Below are positions 28,209 through 39,120 of a DNA stretch of 64,000 bases, piece after piece. The translations under genes and the position numbers were made by a program. Below the pieces are notes generated by a model. That model was not told the origin of the DNA. It did no database searches and saw only the letters and a list, made by a program, of their open reading frames with translations. Each line of letters begins with the position of its first letter. The stretch's first letter is position 1. Origin of the DNA: Paragordius varius (Eukaryota > Nematomorpha); the NCBI GenBank assembly GCA_964247055.1, contig OZ176052.1, positions 9,486,001-9,550,000 on the forward strand. Direction: 5' to 3'.

Positions 28209-29880
28209 TAATTAGCACATCATAAATTTTTAAATAACTATAATAATAATGGGTCCATTTAAAGAGAAACGATTTAATAATTTTCGCAATATCCATATAC
28301 AACCTACAATATACTTTATCTTAAATTTGCTCACCCCCTTATATTGCAGTTATCCTATCGTAGACACATGCATGTAAAAATTGAATATATATAATAGGGA
28401 AAACATGAATTCGAAAATAATATAAGGCTCATTATAATCACTGAGAAAATAATTAATTATCTATCGTATTGATTCCATATATTTTTATAAATAATATATG
28501 CAATTTATATTTACGAAATAGGACCTGTGTCGCAAATATTATTTAATATATTTCAGCATCTTACGCTTTTGTATTTTATAATTAGACATTTTTAAATATG
28601 ACTTTATACATCTAACTTATTGTATTGGAGAATTTAGTAAAATAAATATACATTTTATACATTATTACATACATATTTCTTTTGAATATTACCATTATAT
28701 TGTGTTAAAAAAGTTGTTAGAAGATTTTTATCAATTAAAAATTCTATTATTTAAAAATCTAAATCAAAGTTCGGATGTTATTATCGAAATATGGAGAAAA
28801 TGTGTGTATAAATATCTTACATGTGTCTACACCGTTTCTAATATTCTTTAAATCACCATAGACGTAGGCATTTTAAAATAATTTTTTGTTGTCATAAATA
28901 TAAAAATATTGTGCAAAATCAGCATTTTTCTTTCTATTAAAAAAGCTGGCCGATTTTAGAGGAGTCTAAAGGGCCGCCATTTTATGAATTACCCCCTCTC
29001 TCCACCCCCCACCAAGTTAAAAGGTTTCAAACAAATATTGGTTTTAAATTTCCCGCAATAGGAGTATATTAAGTTTCTATAATAATTTTTAAAATTATTT
29101 TACAATTGCACCAACAGTGACTAAGCCTATTTTTTGAATCAGTCCCTAAGCTCCTCTACCTCCATGTAAAAATAGCATTTTGAACAATTTTTGGTTTTGT
29201 AATACGATTCCGGAAAACGTGTGGACTCAGTCATTAATAGTGTAGTTCTTTATTGTTTTGCCGTCGCACCGAAAGTGACCAAGCCCTTTTTGTTAGAATA
29301 TTCTCTAAATTTAGACCCGCTCTGTGAAAATAGGAGGAGCTTTTAAATAATATTTTCGTTGAAGCAATTTTAAGCGTGCAGGTTTGAAAAAAAAAGAATG
29401 TTTTTATACCAAATAATTAAATAACCATATCTCCCTAATTAAGTTAAGATTTAATATTTTTATATTATTTTTGAATTAAATTTAGCGTGTCATACGGAAC
29501 ATATGATTCTTTTCTAGAAAATCTAAAACCTAGTTTCCAAGTTCTTCTATTTTAAACCTGAAAGAACACACCAAAAAACAGAATAAATGTTTTTCTCGCA
29601 TCAAGCTGATATATGTATTTAGTGGAATGAGTTCAAAAATCCAAGTGATATAAATTTTATTCGTAAATTATATATTATAAATTAAGTTATATAATACTGC
29701 CATATGGAGAATCAAATCCAAATATTCTTGTGTGATAGGCAAAAGTATTCTAAGTGATTTTCGGAACTAATCGAATACAGTTAAAGAAAACAGTGTATAT
29801 ACCATAAACAGTTGATAAAGGCTACACTTACTATACTATGCATATAAGGGATGCAAGCGTAGAAAACAATTGGTTTACAT
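28209..29880. other. FBXL20 3' flank, no gene seen
   Basis: AT-rich sequence. The AATAAA-like motifs are too many to choose a polyadenylation signal. The 28980-29350 stretch has slightly higher GC and resembles decayed repeat. No exon was supported. Confidence 0.45.
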
Positions 29881-30559
29881 ACACTTGGATACAACACATT
29901 TATTTCAGTCCTTCGATTCAAACTGGGGCAGTTGGATACCCCAGGCCTATTTAAAATTAAACACTTTCTAAAATATGGAAGGCGAAAACCAAGTCAAAAT
30001 TTTGCACTTATATAACATTGTTAAACCGGAATATATAAAAATATTTATTAAAAAATACTTGATATTACTTATTTTTAGGTTAAACTTCAAGGTAATTTGG
30101 TCATGATATATGTGCATTGGCTAAATTGAAAATAAAGCAAAACCGCTCTTTCTATTTCTATCAATGTTAGATGTGATTTAAATAAAAAATTAGTTTTAAT
30201 TTTACCTTTAAGTTTATGAACACGATATTTTTTAAAATATAAATGGCGTTGAAGTAGTTTGACATGAAATTTTTTTCAAAACGAAATTTATTTAGATACT
30301 ATTGTAAATCTCGTCCTGCTAGCCAGAGGAAGTCCTTCGGACTTCTTGTGGGGGTGGAGAAGGGGGCGCTATTTGAAAAAAGGGATCAACAAAATTGCAT
30401 ATATGTGGATTATTTCGAAACATTATTTGATAGTTATGATCTCAGGATTTTCAAAACGGTGCTTCATATTTTAAAACTGTGCATTTGTACTAATATATTG
30501 TTTACTGGTGTGAAGACCTAATATTGACGGCCAACGGAAAGAACCGCTATACTATATTT

Positions 30560-32300
30560 TTTTCCTTTTTATGGGTAATATTTAAAGCCTTTAATTGAAC
30601 TCGGATGGCTTCTTAAGTTTTTTGAAAAATAGCTTCAAAACCACGCTATTTATGCATAGCGTATCAGTTTTAAATCGGTAGACCCCTACCCATAGACCTA
30701 TGTGGAAAAGGCACTGAGTAGGGCAAATATTTGGAATCATCTTTGATACCATCGTCTCATTGGTTATTCAAAAAAATACATCAAGATTGAATTATCGTTA
30801 TATGATGGCGTATTTTTGGGCATAAAGGCCTCAAATTTACGGCTAAAAAAACGCCTGACCTTATTTTTAGTTACGGGTAATATTTCCTACAATTTCTATA
30901 TAGTGGCTCAGTTTTTGGCGGGTAGCTCCTTACCCAGAAGCAGGTATAAAAAAAGCGTCATGCAAAATTTTTGCCTTTAGGGGAATATCTGGATTATCAT
31001 GGATTCCATATATTCCCATAATTTCTTGGTTGCATCAAAACTAAAAAATTGTTCTATGGCGGCGCATTTTTCAGGGCGTAAAACACTTAGCGACTCATTG
31101 ATATAACCTCTTATACTAAAATGTTTGTTCGTTAAGGGGTATTAAATATTTTAGCTTATTCGACTCACATAGTCTCATAGATTTTCTGAAATTTGGCTCC
31201 AAAGGCATGCTGTATCGATATGGTGACGCAGTTTTACGCGGGTAGCCCCCTTACCAGGGGCGACACAAAAAACGCTCGATTGAAATTTTTGCCTTAATTC
31301 GGGAAATACCTGGAATGATGATTGATTCTATATGCTCTAGATTTGCGAAAAATTGCCATAAAACCAAAGATTTTCTATGGTTTCGCATTTTTCAAAGCAA
31401 GGGCCTAATGAAGGGGTAATTTAATAAAACCGTTTTACCTAATTTTTCCTTTTACGGATATTTCAAGCCCTTATTAAACTCATATGGCCTGATAAGTTTC
31501 CTAAAATTTGCCTCCAAAGTCACGCTGTATCGATATGGTGGCGCAGTTGTAGGCGGGATATCCCCCTACCCAGAAGCCAATATAAAAATCTTTCCATAAA
31601 AATTTTTGCTTTTATAGGGGAGTACCTGGATTCATTATTGAATCCATTTAATAATTTTTGGAAGAATGGCTTCAAAACTAAATAATAGTTCAATGATAGA
31701 GCATTTTTAGGGAAGGGCTCAATTAACGGCTAATGTAAAAAACCGCTCTTAAATTTTTGGTTTTCTATGGATAATTTTAGACCCTTACTGCCTGATAAGT
31801 TTTCTTATAATTAACTCCTAAACAACGCAATTTCGATATGGTGGCGCAGTTATAGGCGGGTAGCTCCCTACCCAGAGGATGATACAAAAAAAGCGCATGA
31901 TTAAAATTTTTGCCTTTTAATACCTAAAATCATGATTGATTCCATATGCTCTCATTAGTTTTTGGAAAAATTGCCTCAAAACTAAAAAATTGGCGCATTT
32001 TTCAGGGTTTGAAGGGCTTGATTAAGGGCCAATTTTAAAAAACCTTACGACGTTAATTTTTGCCATGTTACGGGTATTTTAATCACCTATTGAACTCATA
32101 TGGCCTGATAGGTTTTCTAAAATTTAGCCCCAAAGACACGCTATTTCGATATGACGGGGCAGTTTTTATCGGGTATCTCCCTACCAAGCAGCCAATATAA
32201 AAAACTCACGACTAAAATTTTTGCCTTATAACACGGAATACCTGAAGTCGTCATTTTTTTGAATCTATTTTTCCCCCAATGTATGAGACTGTAAAAACTC
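30560..32300 (+). repeat. Tandem array, period about 312 bp, 5-6 diverged units
   Basis: The landmark GATATGGTGGCGCAGTT, followed by GGCGGGTAGCTCCCTACCC, recurs near 30898, 31216, 31532, 31838 and 32150 (spacings 306-318), with a weaker unit near 30650. Other landmarks recur in register: TTTTTGCCTT, ATGATTGATTCCATATGCTC, CATTTTTCAGGG and CATATGGCCTGATAGGTTTT. The units have drifted substantially. They are not coding in any frame. Confidence 0.85.
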
Positions 32301-32355
32301 ACTGACGACTCCAGGTATTCCGTGTTATAAGGCAAAAATTTTAGTCGTGAGTTTT
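32201..32355. repeat. 53-bp inverted repeat closing the tandem array
   Basis: The arms 32201-32253 and 32303-32355 match at about 52 of 53 positions (AAAACTCACGACTAAAATTT against its complement), with a 49-bp loop. This is far better conserved than the neighbouring tandem units, so the arms arose by a recent local inversion-duplication of part of a unit. Confidence 0.85.
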
Positions 32356-32871
32356 TTGTGGACTTTTTTTTAATTAAATGGCATTTTACGGGGGGAGCGG
32401 CTAAAAAGAGAGCCTACATTAGAAAAGCGAGCCGACTATGTTCGGCGCAATCGAAAATAAGTAAAAAAAATCATATTTGATATCGAATGGTCCAACATGT
32501 TTTCCAGAAAATTGTCTCAGAGACACGATTTTTGTGGACTTTTGTTTTCAAAACAAACCAGTTTTTTACACGAGGTGGGCCCGAACTGGGGGTCCAATTC
32601 AAAAAATGCAAAGCTATTGTCGGGGCATTCATTAATGATTATATTTTTTCGACATTGGGATTCGAATGGTCTACCGGTTTTCCGGAAACAGATCATAAAA
32701 CCAGCATTTTCTATTTTAATAAATATGTATAACTTATTTATATAATTATTATTATTAGGATAGAAGAATAAATTTAAATTGGTACCGTTTTCTTCAGTAG
32801 TTTAAAAATATTAACTTAAATTTAGTCTGGGGTATTTATACCCTAATTTGAATCAAAGCGTTAATAGAAAC

Positions 32872-35712
32872 ATAACTATAAAAACGTAGTATTAAGGGAT
32901 TTTATCAAACCAATTAAATAGATGTTCAATAACGGAAACAAAGACAATGATATGGTTGATTTGTGCCAATTTAAAAGTTACATGTTTGATCAGACTCTAA
33001 TGGGAGTAGTCTAGCAGAAAACGAATCCATTGTAAAGGCATTTTTTATGAACAGAATAATGTGTAGGGACAGGGGTCGGCCCTTGCCAAGTGGGCGGAAA
33101 ATTTAAACCTTGGCCTCGGACCACAAAAGCATGAAAGAGATTCGAAAGCTTATTTATAATTTTTTAAATATGTCTCTTAATTTTAATTTTTTCCATGAGT
33201 ATCGGAAAATAAATTTTACTTATTTTTATATGTTAATATTTAAAATTATTTTAGTTATATACTCAGCTTAAAGCTGTTCGTTCTAATTAGCTGTTTTAAA
33301 TTTTCGCAAAATACCCGTATATAAAATCATATTTTTTGTTGGGGTAAATTTTATTAAAACAAATTTTGGGATTCCTATAATTTTAAGAATATTTTAATCA
33401 AAAAACAACTTTTATTAGCATATTTTTGCTTTATAAAGGAGATCGTTAATATGTAATCCTTTTATCCCTTTAATGTCCCGGGTAATGTGAGAACACAATT
33501 TTGTAAAACGAGATTCTCAAAAAAATCTAGATAGACAAAGAATAAATTTAATGGAAAGTTTTAATATGGTCACTTTTATAAATACAATACTTAAACCCCT
33601 AAAAGAATAGTGAAAAACATTTTTATTAAATAGGGTAAGTTTTGTTTTATATTTCCATTTCCGCTATATATTGCAAAAACTTTATTATAATAACTATAAT
33701 AAGACTTTGTCACGGCAAAGCGTGATAGGGTCAGCTAGTTATTTAATGAAATTCTTAGGTGATAATGTTCAGCATCATCGAATTATATGAAAGTGTTTTT
33801 TTAATATTTTAAAGCGTTTTTAAACGGTCATCCATCCTCAAAATAGTATATGGCACTCTTAAAAAATTTTTTATAAAAAAATATTTTATTAAAATTTAGC
33901 CTATATTTAAAATTTTATCGCGCGCTCTCGACATTTGTGCGTTTACTAGCCAATTATAGAACAGCCACTAAATTTGGGACTTTTGAAGGCCCCGTCTAAT
34001 AATTAATCTTTTTTATATTATTTTGCTTTTAATATGCAGTTTATAATATTTTTAAGTTATATCCTTTTATAAACATTTGGCTTTCACCAAAAAAATTTAT
34101 TTAATATGGATAGTTTATTATCCTCAAGAGATTGGAAATTTAAATTAAAAGTATTTAAGCTACTAAGCCATAATTCAATATGCTTTCTTAAGCCTTTTAG
34201 GTGCATTATACATTTTTTTTAAAAACTGTAAAATTATTATAAAAAAAGTCTCACCTCATATTTATTTGTCGCCATTTTTTGCCATAAATTTTCTTAAATC
34301 GCTATAGAAACAGGCAAATAAATTTATATTATGCTTATAAAATCTAAATTATTAACTTTAAAAAGCTTCCATGCTAGATTTTACCAGCAATAACTTTATA
34401 TATATTGATTTTAATATCAGCTATTCGTTTCGATCGTGTTTTAGCTGTCCCAATTAACAAGTATATGAGAACAATATTTATAAATTTTAACTAAAATATA
34501 TTTCACTGTAGTTTATTTATAAGATTGAGCTCTAAACAAAACTACCACAAAAGGTAAACTAGGACAAAAAAAGTGAAAAGGTATTAAAGTGTTCAATTCA
34601 AAATTTTGCCAATAGCCGACATGGGTACCAAAAAAATAAATAATTTTTTTTGACATTTCATGATTTTTTCACTTTTTGCGATGACATATTGCAGTAATTT
34701 TATATCCCAAAGATCACTTTGGTAAATACACTATTATTTTAGAGAAAATTTAATTAACAAACGTTGTTCTTTTGTATTAGATATAAAAGCTTATATTTTT
34801 ACAGTTTTCAGATCATAGATTTAATAAAGTTAGTACAGGGCAAAACACAATTAAACTAAACAGATTTTATCACTATATGTTAAGTTTTATCTGGTAAAAT
34901 ACAATTTAGACGTTTTTTAAGATATTCAAATTTAAACCACTATATGTATATAAAACCACCACAAAAAAGTTAGGAAGTGTTAAACAAATTGCTTACTGTG
35001 ATTAAAACAGTATAATCGTTTTTAGTTAATATGTATGCCATTAATCTGACCTAAAACATTTTAAAAGTAGTCTTTTATTTATATCGCACATCCAAAATTA
35101 TAACTAGTGTTAAACCACTCATTTACCTTAATAATTATTTAAAATAATTTGAATCTAATCCAAACTTAATCAATAATAACTTTAATTAGGAGAGGTTACC
35201 TATTTTAAATACAAAGGCGATGAAATTTAGACAAAGGAGATATTAGTGATAGCCTTAAATACAGGATGAAATAGTAAAAATACCATGGACTAAAACACAC
35301 AATCAATTAAATCAATTTGAAGCAAAACAACAGTTATCTTTCCTTATTTAACCTGCGATGGCTTATGCACGGAATTCTGGCCTATGACAAAGCCTAATAT
35401 AGGTAAATTTAAAACTCTGATGGATACTCAAAACAATTCTTTTTGTCCAATCTTCAATTGATTTAATAGAGTCAAAAGACAAAGATAACCTGGTCATATA
35501 GATCTTAGACCTTCAGAAAATTATATCCACATAATAATATTTTACTCCGAATTCGCTCATGACCTGCGAGGCCCTTCAATAGCTGGCCCAGTACATATGA
35601 CCAATTTATTGAAGCCAAACTAAAAATAGAAGATGCGGAAAATAGAAACGTTTGGAAAAAAATATAAACCTATCTTAATTAAGTTACTTCAATATTGAAG
35701 ATAAAAGCAGCT
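32872..35712. other. Repeat-rich intergenic sequence
   Basis: It holds a hAT-like fragment near 33068-33135 (CAGGGGTCGGCCCTTGCC), the Helitron-like end at 33700-33738, and decayed dispersed repeats at 33745-34460 that resemble stretches at 19200-20150 and 47870-48600. The 35270-35680 stretch has slightly higher GC and may be decayed transposon coding sequence, but no frame stays open. Confidence 0.5.
33700..33738 (+). mobile_element. Helitron-like 3' terminus
   Basis: A 5-bp stem hairpin, TCACG-GCAAAG-CGTGA (33710-33725), is followed nine bases later by CTAG (33735-33738) and then T. A short GC-richer hairpin about 10 nt before CTRR, with insertion ahead of T, is the defining right end of Helitrons, and GTCAGCTAGT is a familiar animal variant. 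The 5' TC end was not located and no Rep/helicase coding is present. Confidence 0.65.
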
Positions 35713-36287
35713 TAACACTTGGATACAACGCATTCGTTTCAGTCCTACGATCCAAATTGGGGTAGTTGGATACCCCAGGCCTGTTTAAAATTAAATAATC
35801 AAAAAAATATGGAATGAATTGAAACGATGGCAAAATTTTGCACAACTACAACAATAGTTAACCAAAATATATAAAAATTCTTTTAAAAATACTTGATATA
35901 ACTTATTTTTAGGTGAAACCTCAAGGTAAATTTTAGTCAACATGACATGTATGCATTAGCTAAATTTAAAAATAATTTGAAAACTACATTTCTGTTTCTA
36001 TCAATGTTAATAATGATTTGAATAAAAAATTAGCTTTAATTTTAGCTTTAAACTTAAAATACGATATTTTGCAAAAATGTTGCAAAATTAAAATGGCGCC
36101 TAAGTGGTTTGATATTAAACTTTTTTTTCAAAACTAAATTTTATTGAGATATTTGGGGTTATTTATATTTTTTTTGAGGATGAAAGCATATTTTTAATTT
36201 AGGACAGTTTTTTTCAGTAGTTTTTTAAAATATAAAATTAAATATTGTCTGGGGTATTTAGATACCCCAACTCGAATCGAAGTGTTA
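35713..36287 (+). mobile_element. TA-flanked MITE just upstream of NDUFAF3
   Basis: A 575-bp element: TA|ACACTTGGATACAACGCA at the left, and CCCAACTCGAATCGAAGTGT|TA at the right. The right TIR reads ACACTTCGATTCGAGTTGGG on the opposite strand. The left end carries an extra stretch of about 27 bp before the matching TTGGGGTAGTTGGATACCCC block. TA target duplication and ACACTT termini suit the Tc1/mariner superfamily. It is non-coding. The right end lies 49 bp before the NDUFAF3 ATG, so it must overlap or adjoin that promoter. Confidence 0.8.
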
Positions 36288-36336
36288 AATGAAAAAATAA
36301 ATTTGGTCCGTTTTAACGAATGTATCATATTATGCG

Positions 36337-38766
36337 ATGTTTAAATATTTTAACCCCTCAAGAATAATATGGTAAGAACAATATATAAATTTTAGCAGAG
36401 GATTAAGAGATCTTGATGCTACGCAGCAAATAACTAGAAATGAGAAAATTACTGTTGATATTTTAAATCGCAAGTTTGAAGATGTTATAATGATTGATGA
36501 ATATAATATATTTGGATTCAAACTAAATAATGGAGTTAATGTATATGGGCCGATGATTATGTTACCACGTACTGTATTGCATTGGAATGTATTTTTTTTA
36601 TTAATATCAGATTGGTGGTTTTTATGATATCACGTTTAAATCATTGATATTATTTTCCATCCTTGCACCGAAACTAGGTATATATCGTTTTTACTTCTTA
36701 GATATGTTGATAGTTGGACTTGGTGATAAAAAATATTGTACGAAGTTTGACTCTAAAATTATACAAAACTTTCGCGATAAAAATATTACATTGGAAGCCC
36801 TACCAACGGTATATTAAATTAAAAAATATATTTTTAAAGTGTTTTCAACCCAAACAAGTTTTAAATATAAAATTTTTATTATAAAATATATTTTTACGAC
36901 ATCAAATTGTATCCAAAAACTTGTGATAAAAAATGGATTCTTGTAGGCGTTGATACATTTAGTTTTTAGATAAGGTGAAAAAATACTTGTCTATTTAAGA
37001 TAAAATGTCGAATAACTGAAATTCAATAAACTTGTCCATAAATGTTAAATGTAGATATACACCTAAACTAAAAATTGCAAATTATCATTAAAATAATGGT
37101 TATATTAGTTAAATATATTTATTTAACAAAAATCATTAATCGCAAAATAGCTAAATTTTAGAATACCAATAAAAGCCTTTAAAATTTACGCATGTTTTTA
37201 AAAATACGATGAGGTGCGGGAGTATCAACCTAAAATTTTTTCGACATTTTTAGAATTAGGAATTATTGAAAAATTCGATTATAATTTAATTTTTTTTGAT
37301 TAAATCTGATAATTATAACATATCCTAATTTAGTAAAATGCTTTTAGTTTATAAAATATTTGTTTTGCATGGTGCCAACCAATCATCCAAAATAATGTTA
37401 ATAGGTGGCTAATTGTTAATTAAACTCCATAAATATTGTTTTTCTTGTGTTTAATTTTTGTGTATATTTGGATGGGATGGCATTGCAAAATATTGGTACG
37501 ATATGACATATTAAATAATAATAAAACCCTTTTATTAAAACTCTACCGTTTAAAATAATTATTTTGATTTAAATGATAGTTAATTATCATTGACTTGGCA
37601 CGATACAATTTGCAAAAATGTTTTTTGTGTTTATTCTAAGTAAACATAGAAAAGGTAGTGAGGCTTGGCGCTAAATTAATCAATTCCAAATTTTATATTT
37701 ATTATCAATAATGTTTTGGAATTTTCAAAATTTTTGAATTTATTGGAATATTTAAATATAAAAAGGTGCGAAAGATGCCAATCAAATTTAACATGATATT
37801 TTTATTTTATAAAAAATTATCATTTTAAACAGCAGTTAATTTTTTTTATCAAAAAGTCCCCATAATATGTTAAGTCATTCTAAAAGCGGTATTTTAAAAA
37901 TGTAATATATTTCATTTTGATAAATAAATCTTACTCTTTGTCTATATGCTTTTAACTAAATTATATTATAATATGATGGTGCTCACAAAAAATTTCAAAG
38001 TGCCAAAAAAATATTTTTTGTCTCAAAGGTAGACATACCGATAATTTTTATATCTGTCTGACACATTTGGAGATATTTATTACCAAATAATAACATCAGA
38101 AAATAAATAATATATGGCCATAAAAAGCACTTGGGGCCGCGGTTTGAGCATCACTGATCTAGCTTATGCTAAATTTTTTATACCGCACCGCTTTTTTCCA
38201 TTTATTTTCTCCACATTTGCTTATTTTATTAGGTTTCAAAGATGGCTTTTTGGACTACACAATAACCTAATGCCCAAAAACTTTTTTTAACGAAATAGTT
38301 TGTTTTGAAGCATTTAGATTCTGCATTTTTTTGAAAAATACAGCGATTTGATTTTAACTAATTACGGAAAACGTAATATAACTCTCTTAATTTACTCGTT
38401 ATCCCTAAAACCAAAAACCCATTAAATACTGATACATTTATTGTAACTAAAATATGTTTTTTATCAACTCCGATTTGTGCTTTGTAATTGTAAAGATTTC
38501 TTTTGTTGTTTAAGGATCAGGCTATTTCCCTCTACAACACATTAATATATGAACGTCGATTAGTGGCAGGGGCCTTTTTACCACCTACGAAATTGGTTTT
38601 AACTTCAGATACACCACAATATGTTGAAAATGTCCCGCTAGATCCCGTATTCGCCAAAGTTGATGCTGAATACAAGCGTTTTGAACAACATGAGGTCGCG
38701 GCAAGGGAAAAAGCTTTGGAATATTACAACAAATTCAAGGAATCCGAAAAAGATCGCTATAAATAG
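36337..38766 (+). CDS. NDUFAF3: NDUFAF3, mitochondrial complex I assembly factor 3
   Basis: Assembly factor for the membrane/Q-module junction of complex I in the mitochondrial matrix (DUF498/Mth938-like fold). Exons: 36337-36371, 36396-36588, 36611-36677, 36702-36808, 38515-38766; 654 nt, 217 aa plus stop. The N-terminus MFKYFNPSRIICRGLRDLDA is a plausible mitochondrial presequence. The core matches human NDUFAF3 in order: VIMIDEYNIFGFKLNNGV, YGPMIMLPRTVLHWN, DITFKSLILFSILAPKLDML, IVGLGDKK, then ISLYNTLIYERRLVAGAFLP. A Lys/Glu-rich helix extends the C-terminus (YKRFEQHEVAAREKALEYYN), absent from human (184 aa). The first three introns are 24, 22 and 24 nt; the fourth is 1706 nt. All phases agree, and skipping any tiny intron breaks the frame or the alignment. 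Confidence 0.94.
37974..38156. mobile_element. hAT-like MITE in NDUFAF3 intron 4
   Basis: The right end, GGGGCCGCGGTTTGAGCATCACTG, is the same type as the right end of the element at 23307-23504. The left end near 37974 (GATGGTGCTCAC) is a degenerate complement. No clear target duplication remains. Parts of the rest of this 1706-nt intron also resemble decayed repeat. Confidence 0.5.
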
Positions 38767-38845
38767 ATCTCTGTTTGTTTTGTACTCAAATAACTATGTG
38801 CACTGTAATTTAGTCTATTTATAATTAATTTTTTGTGATTTCTAT

Positions 38846-38851
38846 AATAAA
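38846..38851 (+). promoter_or_regulatory. Polyadenylation signal of NDUFAF3
   Basis: AATAAA 80 nt after the NDUFAF3 stop, followed by a T-rich stretch (TTGGTTTTCC). Position and context fit a cleavage/polyadenylation signal. Confidence 0.55.
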
Positions 38852-39120
38852 TTGGTTTTCCTCCAACTATTAATCTTATCATTAATTTTGAAAGTAATTG
38901 GGAAGTACAATTATATTTAGTTAATTGTTAATGTGTTTACATAAAAAATAATTGATTTTCGATTGCGTTTTTGACTTGAACTTACAGGGTTAAAGTAATA
39001 TAAAATAAAAAATTTTAGCCAAGTATTCATTTTTATAATTTTTTCAGTTTAATACACTTTATTTTCTAACGTCAGCTAAATTTGTTAATATTCAATCATT
39101 CAAATTCAAAATATTCAGCC

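Larger units (their letters stand above)
29881..32871 (+). mobile_element. TIR element with internal ~312-bp tandem repeats
   Basis: The left end, ACACTTGGATACAACACATT, continues for about 420 bp in the same order as the short elements at 35713 and 61226. Their right end reappears at 32734-32871 (AATTGGTACCGTTTTCTTC, then TTTAGTCTGGGGTATTTATA, ending AAGCGT followed by TA). Between them lies about 2.4 kb of tandem array plus a unique tail. It is either a long non-autonomous Tc1/mariner-like element whose short forms are deletion derivatives, or a short element with an array inserted in it. No transposase was seen. Confidence 0.65.

Noticed and set aside
36330-36521. Antisense open frame over the start of NDUFAF3
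   Set aside because: Shadow of the coding strand. It spans introns and has no independent similarity.
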